The translations under genes were made by a program, and so were the position numbers. This document shows positions 47,243 to 57,398 of a stretch of 64,000 bases of DNA, piece by piece. Below the pieces are notes generated by a model that made no database searches, was not told the origin of the DNA, and was given only the letters and a program-made list of their open reading frames with translations. Source of the DNA: Metapseudomonas otitidis (GTDB taxonomy: Bacteria; Pseudomonadota; Gammaproteobacteria; Pseudomonadales; Pseudomonadaceae); the NCBI RefSeq assembly GCF_900111835.1, contig NZ_FOJP01000006.1, forward strand, positions 124,001-188,000. Direction: 5' to 3'. Position 1 is the stretch's first letter; every line of letters begins with the position of its first letter.

Positions 47243-48133
47243 CTAGCCGTGCTCGGCGGGGCGGTCGTTGGCCTGGCGGAAGGCGTTGGGCGACTGGCCG
47301 CTGAGGCGGCGGAAGAAGCGCGAGAAGTAGGTGGGATCGCTGAAGCCCAGGCTGTCGGAGACCTGGGTGATGGTCATGTTGGTGTAGATGAGGCTGCGCC
47401 GCGCCTCCAGCAACAGGCGCTGGTGGATGATCTGCAGCGCGCTCTGGCCCGCCAGCCGGCGGCACAGGGTATTGAGGTGGACGCTGGAGAGGTCCAGCCG
47501 GTGGGCGAGGGTCTCCACCGTGAGGTGTTCGCGGTAGTGCTGCTCCACCAGCTTGATGTAGCGGCCCAGCAACTGCCGGTTGCGCTCGTCGCGGCCGCTG
47601 GGCGGGGTGTTCTGCTGGCGCTGGCGGGTGATCCATACCACCAGCACGTTGACCAGGGACGCCAGCACCAGGTCGCGGGAGGCGGCGCTGCCTTCGTACT
47701 CCTGCAACAGGGCGGCGAACAGCGTGCTGATGTAGCGGCGGTCGCGGCCCACCGGGTAGCAGCCCGAGGAGGCCAGCACCGCCAGCGGCGCGCCCAGCTG
47801 CTGTTCCAGGCGTTCCACCAGCGGCGCGCCGAGGCTGAGCACGTAGCCCTCGATGTTCTCGGAGAACTGGAAGCCGTGGACGCACAGCGGCGGCGTCACC
47901 TGGATGGAGGGTTCGTCGACCGGGCTGCGCCGGCCTTCCACCTCCACCACCGCCTGGCCGCGCTGCACGTAGAGCAGCTGGAACAGGTCGGCATGGCGGT
48001 GCGGCTTAATCTCCCAGTGGTGCAGGCTGCTGCGCTTGGGAATGGACTCGCAATGCAGCAGGTCGGGGGTCGGCCAGGCCTGGTTCTCGCCGTAGAGCTT
48101 GAACACGGGCACGCCGGGGATGCGGTCGGTCAT
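47243..48133 (-). CDS. pobR: PobR-like AraC-family regulator of pobA
   Basis: A 296-residue AraC-family protein. The N-terminal cupin domain (HHWEIKPHRHADLFQLLYV, VTPPLCVHGFQFSENIEGYVLS) is followed by the C-terminal DNA-binding domain (AHRLDLSSVHLNTLCRRLAGQSALQIIHQRLLLEARR, then LGFSDPTYFSRFFRRLSGQSPNAFRQ). It is divergent from pobA with 192 bases between. This is the normal Pseudomonas arrangement for PobR, the 4-hydroxybenzoate-responsive activator. Confidence 0.88.
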   Translation of the reverse strand: MTDRIPGVPVFKLYGENQAWPTPDLLHCESIPKRSSLHHWEIKPHRHADLFQLLYVQRGQAVVEVEGRRSPVDEPSIQVTPPLCVHGFQFSENIEGYVLSLGAPLVERLEQQLGAPLAVLASSGCYPVGRDRRYISTLFAALLQEYEGSAASRDLVLASLVNVLVVWITRQRQQNTPPSGRDERNRQLLGRYIKLVEQHYREHLTVETLAHRLDLSSVHLNTLCRRLAGQSALQIIHQRLLLEARRSLIYTNMTITQVSDSLGFSDPTYFSRFFRRLSGQSPNAFRQANDRPAEHG

Positions 48134-48210
48134 GGAGGGCCTGGTACGGATCAGCGGTGGATGGCTGCCCGATAATCGGACGCTGTTTTTAAAAGTGCAA
48201 TTCCTGGTGC

Positions 48211-48230
48211 GGAAAACACCCTTCTTTTCC
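48211..48230. promoter_or_regulatory. GGAAAA-N8-TTTTCC inverted repeat in the pobR-pobA promoter
   Basis: A 6-bp perfect inverted repeat 96 bases before pobA, within an AT-rich tract in the divergent intergenic region. It is a candidate PobR binding site, by position only. Confidence 0.4.
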
Positions 48231-48313
48231 CATTCTTGTCAGCAAAAATGCAGAGGCATCCAAGCCACTCGTTTGCGGTCGCTGCCAGCCATCGGGCCGC
48301 AACGCCTCACTGA

Positions 48314-49513
<1,200 letters not shown>

Positions 49514-49536
49514 GGCCTGTTCGGCAGCTGTGGAAG

Positions 49537-49569
49537 GCCCCCGGTGACCCAGGTTGCCGGGGGCTTTTT
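49537..49569 (+). terminator. intrinsic terminator of pobA
   Basis: GCCCCCGG and CCGGGGGC pair perfectly around a 12-base loop and are followed by TTTTT, 24 bases after the pobA stop. A classic rho-independent terminator. Confidence 0.92.
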
Positions 49570-49605
49570 CATGAGTCGAGTGCTGTTGCTGCGGCGCTCG
49601 CCCGC

Positions 49606-50469
49606 CTAACGCGGCAGTTCGATCCGCTCCTGTTCCCCCGGCACCACCGGCCAGTCGGCCGCTGCCCAGCGCTGGCGGGCCGCGTCGATCAGGGCCGGGT
49701 CGCTGGCGACGAAGTTCCAGTTCATCCGCCTCGGGCCGTCCAGGGGGGCGCCGCCGATCATCACCAGGTGCGCTTCGCTGCAGGCGCTGAGGCTGAAGGT
49801 CTCGCCCTCGGGGAGCACGGTGAGGCTGTGGCGTTCCAGGGGCTGGTCGTCGAGCAGGGCTTCGCCGTCCAGCAGGTAGAGGGCGCGCTGCGGGTGTTCG
49901 TCGGGCAGCAGCAGGGTGGCGCCGGTCTGCAGGCGCAGCTCGGCGTAGAGGGTGGGGCTGGTGACCGGCACGGGGGATTCCAGGCAGAAGCCGTGGCCGG
50001 CGATGAGGCGGATGCTCACCCCCAGGCTGTCCTGCTGCGGCAGGCTGGCGGCGGGGTGGTGGCTGTAGCGGGGGGCGCCTTGCTCCTGCTCGCGGGGCAG
50101 GGCGAGCCACACCTGCAGGCCGTGCAGGCGCGAGCCGCTGGCGAGCAGCTCGGCCGGGGTGCGCTCGACATGGGCGACGCCGGCGCCGGCGGTCATCCAG
50201 CTGACGTCACCGGGGCCCACGCGTTGGTCGGAGCCGAGGCTGTCCTTGTGCTGCAGCGTGCCCTCGAACAGGTAGGTGAGGGTGGAGAGGCCGATGTGCG
50301 GATGCTGGCGCACATTCATGCCCTGCCCGGGGGCGAAGGCGGTGGCGAGCATGTGGTCGAAGAACACGAAGGGGCCGACGCTGCGGCACTGGGCCGAGGG
50401 GATCGGCCGGAGGATGGACAGCCCCGCCACGTCTTCGGGGCGGGGGCGGATCACGAGGGGGCTGGTCAT
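49606..50469 (-). CDS. pirin-family cupin protein
   Basis: A 287-residue bicupin of the pirin family. The metal ligands are visible in the N-terminal cupin: His56 and His58 in QHPHIG, His100 and Glu102 in AHVERTP. Bacterial pirins can be quercetinase-like dioxygenases or regulators. I start at ATG 50469; an in-frame ATG nine codons earlier adds a non-conserved leader. It is 55 bases downstream of the OsmC-family gene on the same strand, possibly one transcript. Confidence 0.9.
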   Translation of the reverse strand: MTSPLVIRPRPEDVAGLSILRPIPSAQCRSVGPFVFFDHMLATAFAPGQGMNVRQHPHIGLSTLTYLFEGTLQHKDSLGSDQRVGPGDVSWMTAGAGVAHVERTPAELLASGSRLHGLQVWLALPREQEQGAPRYSHHPAASLPQQDSLGVSIRLIAGHGFCLESPVPVTSPTLYAELRLQTGATLLLPDEHPQRALYLLDGEALLDDQPLERHSLTVLPEGETFSLSACSEAHLVMIGGAPLDGPRRMNWNFVASDPALIDAARQRWAAADWPVVPGEQERIELPR

Positions 50470-50524
50470 GGGCGGCTCCGGCGGGCTGAGCGACAAGCAT
50501 AGCGCCGCGCCGGAGCCGGTGGCG

Positions 50525-50944
50525 TCACTGGCTGAAGTTGCCTTCGGCCAGGCGCGTTTCGATCTTCACCTCGGTGGTGGTCATCAGCTTGTGGATCGGG
50601 CACTTGTCGGCGATGCGCAGCAGGGTGGCGCGCTGCTCGTCGGTGAGGGCGCCGCGCAGGGTCAGCTTCACGCTCACGCCGTAGTGGCCCTCCTTCTCGC
50701 GGCTGCTGTCGTGGACCACTTCCACGCCCACGCCGGTCAGCGGAATGTCGTGCTGGCGCGCGTAGTAGGTGACGGTCAGTGCCTTGCAGGCGCCGAGGGC
50801 GGTGTCGAAGTAGTCATGGGGTTCGGGCGCGCTGCCGTCGCCGCCCAGGGTCTTGGGCATGTCGGTGAACAGCTCGTGGGTTTCGTCGACGCGGATGGCG
50901 TGGCGGTAGCCGTCGGCGGATTCGGTGGTGACGGTGATGGTCAT
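50525..50944 (-). CDS. OsmC/Ohr-family peroxide-reducing protein
   Basis: A 139-residue OsmC-family protein with the two redox cysteines Cys53 (GACKALTV) and Cys114 (DKCPIHKL), which reduce organic hydroperoxides in this family. It has the OsmC rather than Ohr pattern of the surrounding residues (GDGSAPEPHDYFDTALG). It probably protects against oxidative stress. It is upstream of pirin on the same strand. Confidence 0.9.
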   Translation of the reverse strand: MTITVTTESADGYRHAIRVDETHELFTDMPKTLGGDGSAPEPHDYFDTALGACKALTVTYYARQHDIPLTGVGVEVVHDSSREKEGHYGVSVKLTLRGALTDEQRATLLRIADKCPIHKLMTTTEVKIETRLAEGNFSQ

Positions 50945-50966
50945 CGGCAGTCCTCGGGTCGTGGGT

Positions 50967-51926
50967 TCATGGGGCTCCCGGCGTGTGCACGGGGGCCGTG
51001 GTGTTTGGAGCCTGCAAGCGGGCCGGGTGTTCCCGGGATTTTCCGTCCGCCATGGCGTTGCGGGCGCTGGCCGGGCGCGCCAGCGGGTCGTACCAGAGCT
51101 CCGCGCGGCCGAGGGGCGCCGTGTCGGGCAGGTCGGGGTTCTGCAGTTCGATCACCCGGCGCTGGTCCAGGCGGGCGCGGCGGATGCTCTCGCCGTGGCG
51201 GCGCTGGAACAGCCTCTCGAAGCTGCCATCGGCAATGGCCCGCTCCAGCCCGCGCTCGAGGGCAGCCGTGAGGTCTGGGCGCGCCTTCGAGGTGAAGAAA
51301 TAGAGGGCGGTGGGGTAGTGCAGCACCAGGTGCTCGTCGACGACAAGGTTGAGCCCCTGCTCGCGGGCTCGCTGCTCCTCGTCCCAGGCCACCACCACCT
51401 CGCGTGGGAACAGCTCGAAGCGCTTGGCCTGGAGCATGCGGAACAGGCCTTCGTAGCTCGGCGAGGTGAGCACGGTCAGGCCGTTGGCACGCAGGATGGC
51501 GGTGTCGGGCCAGTCATGGCGCTGGCCGATGCGCAGCGTCTTGAGGTCGTCCAGGCTGTTGATGCTGGCCAGGCGCTGGGCCTGGTCTGCCCGTACCAGC
51601 GGGACGCGCCAGCCGATCAGGCCCTTGTAGATGGGGATGCGGATGGGCGCGAGCACCGCTTCGCGCTCCCGCGTGGTCATGGCCCACATCACCTGGAAGT
51701 TGCCGTCGTTCTGCTCCAGGGAGTACTGGGCGCGGGACTGCGGCACAGGTTCGAGGCTGGGCTCCAGGCGGTAGTCGCCGCCGCTGTGGTCCAGGGCCAG
51801 CCGCAGCAGCTCGACCACGTATGCCTCCGGGTCGGCACCGTGGGAATGCATCGGGTAGACCAGGCGTTCGGCGGCGCCGACGGTGCAGGCAACACAGGCG
51901 AGAAGCAGCGGGAGGCAGCGTTTCAT
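50967..51926 (-). CDS. periplasmic solute-binding-like protein
   Basis: A 319-residue secreted protein: signal peptide MKRCLPLLLACVACTVGA, then a substrate-binding-protein type-2 fold (PIRIPIYKGLIGWRVPLVR, LKTLRIGQRHDWPDTAIL, SYEGLFRMLQAKRFELFPRE). Such orphan 'transporter substrate-binding domain' proteins in Pseudomonas are often sensors or scavengers without a cognate ABC transporter; none is next to it. It is divergent from the amidohydrolase gene at 52044 with 117 bases between. I take the ATG at 51926 in front of the signal peptide. Confidence 0.82.
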   Translation of the reverse strand: MKRCLPLLLACVACTVGAAERLVYPMHSHGADPEAYVVELLRLALDHSGGDYRLEPSLEPVPQSRAQYSLEQNDGNFQVMWAMTTREREAVLAPIRIPIYKGLIGWRVPLVRADQAQRLASINSLDDLKTLRIGQRHDWPDTAILRANGLTVLTSPSYEGLFRMLQAKRFELFPREVVVAWDEEQRAREQGLNLVVDEHLVLHYPTALYFFTSKARPDLTAALERGLERAIADGSFERLFQRRHGESIRRARLDQRRVIELQNPDLPDTAPLGRAELWYDPLARPASARNAMADGKSREHPARLQAPNTTAPVHTPGAP

Positions 51927-52043
51927 GGCGAAGGCTCTCGTGGCAGCTGGGCAAGCATAATCCGTAAATCCGGTCAGATCATTCTCTGAACCCGGCAAGC
52001 GAAGCGCGGGTCTACCTCGGCAAGCACCCTGGAGGACCTTGCC

Positions 52044-53072
52044 TTGCCCCTGACCCGAACCTGCCTGGCCACACTGCTGGCGTTCTGCGCGCTGGCGGCG
52101 CAGGCGCGTGACTACCACTACAGCGACGCGCACCTGCATTACGTGGACTTCTTCCAGGAAAGCGACGGCATGCGCCCGCTGCTTGAGGCCATGGACAAGG
52201 GCGCCATCGACCACGTGATGATTGCCGGCGTGCCGGTGGCCAAGAAGTGGCACGAGGACGAGCCCAAGCGCCCGCGCTACTACGCCGGCGACGATGCCGG
52301 CGCCTACTGGTACAGCGCCACCGACGTGCTGGTGGCCGATGCGGTGAAGCGCCTGCCGGAGGCGCAACGCGGGCGCTTCCATCCCTTCCTCAGCGGCTTC
52401 AACCCCAACGACAAGAACGCCGATGCCCACATCCGCCGGATGCTGGAGCTGGACCCGGGGCTGTGGCAGGGGATCGGCGAGGTGTTCACCCGCCACGACG
52501 ACCTCACCGCCCTGATCGACGGCGACACGCCACGGGCCAACAACGAGGCCATGGCCCGCGTCTACCACCTGGCCGCCGAATACGACCTGCCGGTGATGCT
52601 GCACTCCAACATCACCTCCAAGCGCGAGCGCAACCCGCTGTACCTGGCGGAGCTGGAAGAGCCGCTGCGCAACCACCCCCACGTGCGCTTCATCTGGGCC
52701 CACGCCGGCACCAGCAAGGAGATCCACCGCCACCAGACGAAGCTGGACTTCCTCCTGCCGACCCTGGAGCGCCTGCTGGAGAGCTACCCGAACCTGTATG
52801 TCGACCTGTCCTGGACGGTGCTGCAGCCCTACCTGCTGGACCGGGACGGCCGCGCCGACCCCCAGTGGGTGGCGCTGGTGAAGCGCTACCCCAAGCGCTT
52901 CATGCTCGGCTCCGACGTGGTCGGCCGCTTCGACGGCCTGGGCGAGTACCTGAGCGCCTACGACCCCTTCCTTGATGCCTTGCCCGAGGCGGTGGCGCGC
53001 CAGGTGGCACGGGACAACTTCCTCGCCGTGCTGCCGCGCCACGTGCGCCCGGCCAAGGGCGCGGCCGACTGA
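52044..53072 (+). CDS. exported amidohydrolase-family protein (TTG start)
   Basis: A 342-residue amidohydrolase-like TIM-barrel protein. The metal motif HLH is at residues 30-32 (SDAHLHYVDFF), with an internal His in VMLHSNITS and HAGTSKEIHRH. It starts at TTG 52044, with GGAGGA eight bases upstream, and carries a signal peptide (LTRTCLATLLAFCALAAQA), so it is periplasmic. The substrate is unknown. Confidence 0.82.
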   Translation: MPLTRTCLATLLAFCALAAQARDYHYSDAHLHYVDFFQESDGMRPLLEAMDKGAIDHVMIAGVPVAKKWHEDEPKRPRYYAGDDAGAYWYSATDVLVADAVKRLPEAQRGRFHPFLSGFNPNDKNADAHIRRMLELDPGLWQGIGEVFTRHDDLTALIDGDTPRANNEAMARVYHLAAEYDLPVMLHSNITSKRERNPLYLAELEEPLRNHPHVRFIWAHAGTSKEIHRHQTKLDFLLPTLERLLESYPNLYVDLSWTVLQPYLLDRDGRADPQWVALVKRYPKRFMLGSDVVGRFDGLGEYLSAYDPFLDALPEAVARQVARDNFLAVLPRHVRPAKGAAD

Positions 53073-53109
53073 GCCGGCCCGGCCCAGGGCGCCTGGGCCG
53101 GGCGGGGGC

Positions 53110-54450
53110 TCACAGGGTGAGCTGCAGGCGCTTGACCAGGGCGCCGGGGAGCAGGGAAGAGAGGGTCTGGCGTTCGCCGTAGGTGCTGGCGGAGAGCCGC
53201 AGCTGGCGTTCGGCGGTGAGGGCTTCGAGCTGCTCGCCGAAGAGGTCGAAGAGGCTGTCGTCGAAGCGCATGGTGCTGACCGGCGCCTGGATGCGGCCGT
53301 CCTCCACCCAGAAGGTGGCGAAGCGGGTCATGCCGGTGATGCGGGCGGCGGGCAGGTCGGACCAGTTCAGGTACCAGAGGTTGCCGATGTAGAGCCCGGT
53401 GCCGAGGGCGGCGAGGGCGTCCGCCTCGGGCAGGGTGCCGGCGTCCATCACCAGGGCCAGGGGGCTCTCGTCGCCGCTGGCGCCGTTGCCGGCCAGGCCG
53501 TATTCCCGGGCGCTGCGCGAACCCACCAGGCGACCGGTGAGGCGCCCTTGTTCGATGAGGGCGACATCGCTGCGCGGCGAGCCTTCGGCGGTGAAGGCCG
53601 GGGACAGGGCACCGGCCACCTGTTCGTGCAGGCCCAGCAGCGGGCTGAAGCGGGCGCCGTCGCCGTCCAGGCGTTGCAGCGGGCTTTCCTTGGTCGCCAG
53701 GGCGCGGGCGGAGAAGCCGCCCCAGCAGAGCATGCCGGTGATCTCCTCCAGCGCCGCCGGGGCGATGTAGGCGCGGTAGCCGCCGGGTGCCAGCACCCGC
53801 AGTGGCTTGCCCAGGTGCTCCAGCTGGGCGCGGGCGGCGGCGAAGCGGCGATGGAATTCGTCGTCGTTCCAGCCCTGGCCGGCGTAGTCGGCCTTCACCG
53901 CCTGGCCGTTGGCGTGGAACAGGCTGAAGTCGAAGTTGAAGCAATGGGCGCTGTGCCAGCCGAAGGCGCCCCAGCTGTTGGCGAAGCCCCGGTAGAGCGG
54001 GCCGGCGGCGTAGATGCCGACCAGGTCCAGGCCTTCGGCGGCGGCGCGGATGCAGGGCAGCACAGCGGCCGGGTCGGGCAGCGGCTGGGTGTCGACGTGG
54101 CGCCGCTGCCAGGGCGTGCGGTCGGGCATCAGGTAGGGATCGGGCGGCAACTGGCCGATCACCGCGCGCAGGCGTTCGAGGCCGTCGGCCAGGCGCTGGC
54201 GGTCTTCGTCCGGCTGGCCGGAGAGGGTGACGGCCATCTGCGCCTGGCGCTCGGCGGCGATCAGCTGCAGGGTGGCCCCGGCCTGGGACACGTGGCCGGC
54301 CTGGCGCACGCGGGCGTGGTTGAAGCGGATGAAGTCGGAGGCCTCAGCGCTGTACCACAGGGTGAAGTCCTCGCCGGGGCGCATGGCCTGGCGCAGGGCG
54401 TCGGCGAGGGTGGCGAAGCCGGCTTCGCGGGCGTCGATCTGGATGCTCAT
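53110..54450 (-). CDS. TldD/PmbA-family protein (PmbA/TldE-like partner)
   Basis: A 446-residue protein of the TldD/PmbA family. The HExxxH zinc motif of TldD is not present, so it is the PmbA/TldE-like partner, which is catalytically silent and forms a heterodimer with TldD in known cases. It starts at ATG 54450, one base of which overlaps the stop of the TldD-like gene (TGATG). The pair differs from the canonical tldD and pmbA genes, which are normally far apart. It may process a dedicated peptide. Confidence 0.85.
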   Translation of the reverse strand: MSIQIDAREAGFATLADALRQAMRPGEDFTLWYSAEASDFIRFNHARVRQAGHVSQAGATLQLIAAERQAQMAVTLSGQPDEDRQRLADGLERLRAVIGQLPPDPYLMPDRTPWQRRHVDTQPLPDPAAVLPCIRAAAEGLDLVGIYAAGPLYRGFANSWGAFGWHSAHCFNFDFSLFHANGQAVKADYAGQGWNDDEFHRRFAAARAQLEHLGKPLRVLAPGGYRAYIAPAALEEITGMLCWGGFSARALATKESPLQRLDGDGARFSPLLGLHEQVAGALSPAFTAEGSPRSDVALIEQGRLTGRLVGSRSAREYGLAGNGASGDESPLALVMDAGTLPEADALAALGTGLYIGNLWYLNWSDLPAARITGMTRFATFWVEDGRIQAPVSTMRFDDSLFDLFGEQLEALTAERQLRLSASTYGERQTLSSLLPGALVKRLQLTL

Positions 54451-55880
54451 CAGGCGGCACCTCCGAATACGTCGACCTGGCTGAATACGCAGGCGGGGGA
54501 GGCATGGCCCACCCGCACCACCTGGTTGGGCTCGCCCTTGCCGCAGAAGGGCGTGCCGAGCACTTCGAAGGTGCTGGCATCGCCCACCGCCGCGAGGCTG
54601 CGCCAGAAACTGGCGGAGATGCCCCGGTAGTTGGGGTTCTTCACCACGCCCTTGAGCTCGCCGTTCTCGATGAGCTGGCCCCATTCGCAGCCGAACTGGA
54701 ACTTGTTGCGGGCGTCGTCGATGGACCAGGAGCGGTTGGTGGTCATCAGGATGCCGCGCTCGATGCCGCCGATCAGCTGCTCCAGGCGCTGGTCGCCGGG
54801 CTCGATGTTGAGGTTGGCCATGCGGTCGATGGGCGCGCGGTTCCAGCTGCAGGCGCGGCTGTTGGCGACGCCCGGCAGGCCGCTGCGTTGCTGCGAGAGG
54901 GCGCCGCCGAGGGGGCGCAGGAGCAGGCCCTTCTCGATCAGCAGGGTCTTCCGGGCGGCGCTACCATCGTCGTCGTGGCCGTAGCTGGCCAGTTCCTCGG
55001 GGATGCCCGGGTCGAAGCTGACGTTGAGCAGCGCCGAGCCGTATTGGTAGTGGCCGAAGTCTTCCTGGCGGATGAAGCTGGTGCCGGCGTAGTTGCGCTC
55101 GTCGCCGAGGATGCGGTCCAGCTCCAGCGGGTGGCCGATGGATTCGTGGATCTGCAGCATTATCTGCTCAGGCATCAGCAGCAGGTCACGCGGACCTTCC
55201 GGGGTGTTGGGTGCCAGCAGCAGCTGCAGCGCCTCGTCGGCCACGCGCGGGGCCGCGCCGCGCAGCCCCAGGCGCTGGATGACCTCGGCGCCGCCCTGCT
55301 GGCCGCCGTGGTAGCCACCGAAGCTGCGGGTCTGGCTGTCATGGCCGTCGAAGGCGGTGACGCTGGCGCCGGGGTAGACGAATTGCAGTTCCTGCCAGTG
55401 CTCGGCGCCGGCGCTATTGAGGTAGAGCTGCTCGTGGCGGTCGACGCTGAGCAGCAGGGTCCAGTTGACCAGGCGCGGGTCGGCGGGCACCGCGGCGGAT
55501 TCCTCGCGCAGCAGTTCGATGCGCTCGGCGATGCCGGGCAGCGGCCGGTCGAGGCCGGGGGAGCGGTAGTCGGCGTGGCCCTGGGGCGGCGCGACGCGGG
55601 CGTCGACCAGGTTGTACGGGGCGATCAGCCGGGCGCGCGCTTCGGCCAGGTCGAGGGCGCGCTGCAGGCCGGCGGTGCTGAGGTCGCTGGTGGCGGCATA
55701 GGCTTCGACGCCGCCGATGCGCACGCTGAGCATGGCGCCCAGGTCGCTGGAGAAGAACGGCGGCTCGGCGACGTTGCGCCGTACCTGGCAGTGCTCACCG
55801 CTCTGGCGGACGATGCGCAGGGCGTGGAAATCGGCGCGGCTGCGCAGGGTGGAGAACTGCTGCTTGAGTCGTTCGAACAC
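54450..55880 (-). CDS. TldD-family metalloprotease (GTG start)
   Basis: A 476-residue TldD-like zinc protease. The family motif HESIGHPLELDRI (about 244-256) carries the two His and the Glu of HExxxH, with a second downstream Cys/His-rich region (GMPFCGKGEP-like, near the C terminus). I start at GTG 55880, with GGGAG seven bases upstream; no in-frame ATG fits as well. It forms an operon with the TldE-like gene at 53110, and is divergent from muxA. Confidence 0.87.
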   Translation of the reverse strand: MFERLKQQFSTLRSRADFHALRIVRQSGEHCQVRRNVAEPPFFSSDLGAMLSVRIGGVEAYAATSDLSTAGLQRALDLAEARARLIAPYNLVDARVAPPQGHADYRSPGLDRPLPGIAERIELLREESAAVPADPRLVNWTLLLSVDRHEQLYLNSAGAEHWQELQFVYPGASVTAFDGHDSQTRSFGGYHGGQQGGAEVIQRLGLRGAAPRVADEALQLLLAPNTPEGPRDLLLMPEQIMLQIHESIGHPLELDRILGDERNYAGTSFIRQEDFGHYQYGSALLNVSFDPGIPEELASYGHDDDGSAARKTLLIEKGLLLRPLGGALSQQRSGLPGVANSRACSWNRAPIDRMANLNIEPGDQRLEQLIGGIERGILMTTNRSWSIDDARNKFQFGCEWGQLIENGELKGVVKNPNYRGISASFWRSLAAVGDASTFEVLGTPFCGKGEPNQVVRVGHASPACVFSQVDVFGGAA

Positions 55881-56117
55881 GGGGCACTCCCAGGAAGCGG
55901 AAAGGCGAGCGCGCATGGTCGCGCGGCACGCGCGGATGGACAAGAACGGGGGCGGAAAGGTGTTGTGACATTTGCACGGTGGGTCGCCGAGGGCCGTCAT
56001 CGCTCAAGGGCGCGACTTCGCTGGAGTCAGGAATGGGTAAATAGGCGGTAAAGAGGCTTTGCCTGGCCCCGCCGAGTGCTTATCGTGCACGCTCTCGCAC
56101 GAACCGACCGCAGAATC

Positions 56118-57398
56118 ATGCCCTCGATCCAAGACCCGCACGCTCGTCCCGCCCGGCGCTGGCCGCTCATCCTCGTCTGTCTGTTCGCCCTGGTGGCGCT
56201 GATCTGGTGGCTGTGGCCCGCCGCCTCCGGCTACAAGGCCGAGGAGCCCCGCACCCGTCCGGGAGCGGCCGGCATGGCGCGCCCGGGCTTCGGCCCGTTC
56301 AGCGGCCCGGTGCCGGTGCGCGTGGCCGCCGCCACCCAGGGTGACTTCCCCGTCTACTACAAGGCCCTCGGCACGGTCACCGCGCTGAACACGGTGAACG
56401 TCAAGGCCCGCGTCAGCGGCGAGGTGGTCAAGCTGGCCTTCGAGGAAGGGCAGCAGGTCAAGGCCGGCGACCTGCTGGCGGTGATCGACCCGCGCCCCTA
56501 CGAGGTGGCGTTGCAGCAGGCCGAAGGCACGCTCTTGCAGAGCCAGGCGCAGCTGAAGAACGCCGAGATCGACCTGGCCCGCTACCGTGGCCTGTACGCC
56601 GAGGACAGCATCGCCAAGCAGACCCTGGACACCCAGGAAGCGCTGGTGGGCCAGTACAAGGGCACGGTCAAGGCCAACCAGGCCGCCGTCGCCGAGGCCA
56701 AGCTGAACCTCAGCTTCACCCAGGTGCGCGCGCCGGTGGCCGGCCGCGTCGGCCTGCGCCAGGTGGACCTGGGCAACCAGGTCGGCACCGGCGACACCAC
56801 GCCGCTGGTGGTGATCACCCAGAACCGTCCCATCAGCGTCACCTTCACCCTGCCGGAGAACCAGTTGCCCGGCGTGGTCAGCCGCTTCCGCAGCGGCCAG
56901 GCGATGCCGGTGGAGGCCTGGGACCGGGGCGACACCCTGAAGCAGGCCGAGGGCGTGCTGCAGAGCCTGGACAACCAGATCGACACCACCACCGGAACCC
57001 TGAAGTTCAAGGCGCGCTTCGCCAACGACAGCGAGACCCTGTTCCCCAACCAGTTCGTCAACGTGCGCCTGCTGGCCGACACCCTGGCCCAGGCCGTGCT
57101 GGTGCCCTCGGCCGCGGTGCAGTTCGGCAGCCAGGGCACCTTCGCCTACGTGCTGGACGGCGAGAAGAAGGTGCGGGTGCAGAAGCTCGAAACCGGCCCC
57201 AGCGACGGTGAGCGCACGGTGATCCGCAGCGGCCTCAAGGCCGGCGAGCGGGTGGTGCTGGAAGGCACCGACCGCCTGCGCGACGGCAGCGAAGTGGAAG
57301 TGGTGCACGACAGCGATGCCGTGCCGGCCGCGCCGAGCGAGCAATTGCAAGGCGCCGACAAGGGCGAGCAGGGCGGCAAGGCTGAACAAGGCGTATGA
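56118..57398 (+). CDS. muxA: RND efflux periplasmic adaptor MuxA (MdtA-like)
   Basis: A 426-residue membrane-fusion protein with an N-terminal membrane anchor ([20 protein letters not shown]), lipoyl-type hairpin ([19 protein letters not shown]), and beta-barrel segments ([26 protein letters not shown]). Its length equals that of P. aeruginosa MuxA as I remember it. It begins a four-gene unit with two RND pumps and an outer-membrane factor. The start ATG 56118 is chosen because the preceding in-frame segment is not adaptor-like. Confidence 0.9.
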   Translation: MPSIQDPHARPARRWPLILVCLFALVALIWWLWPAASGYKAEEPRTRPGAAGMARPGFGPFSGPVPVRVAAATQGDFPVYYKALGTVTALNTVNVKARVSGEVVKLAFEEGQQVKAGDLLAVIDPRPYEVALQQAEGTLLQSQAQLKNAEIDLARYRGLYAEDSIAKQTLDTQEALVGQYKGTVKANQAAVAEAKLNLSFTQVRAPVAGRVGLRQVDLGNQVGTGDTTPLVVITQNRPISVTFTLPENQLPGVVSRFRSGQAMPVEAWDRGDTLKQAEGVLQSLDNQIDTTTGTLKFKARFANDSETLFPNQFVNVRLLADTLAQAVLVPSAAVQFGSQGTFAYVLDGEKKVRVQKLETGPSDGERTVIRSGLKAGERVVLEGTDRLRDGSEVEVVHDSDAVPAAPSEQLQGADKGEQGGKAEQGV

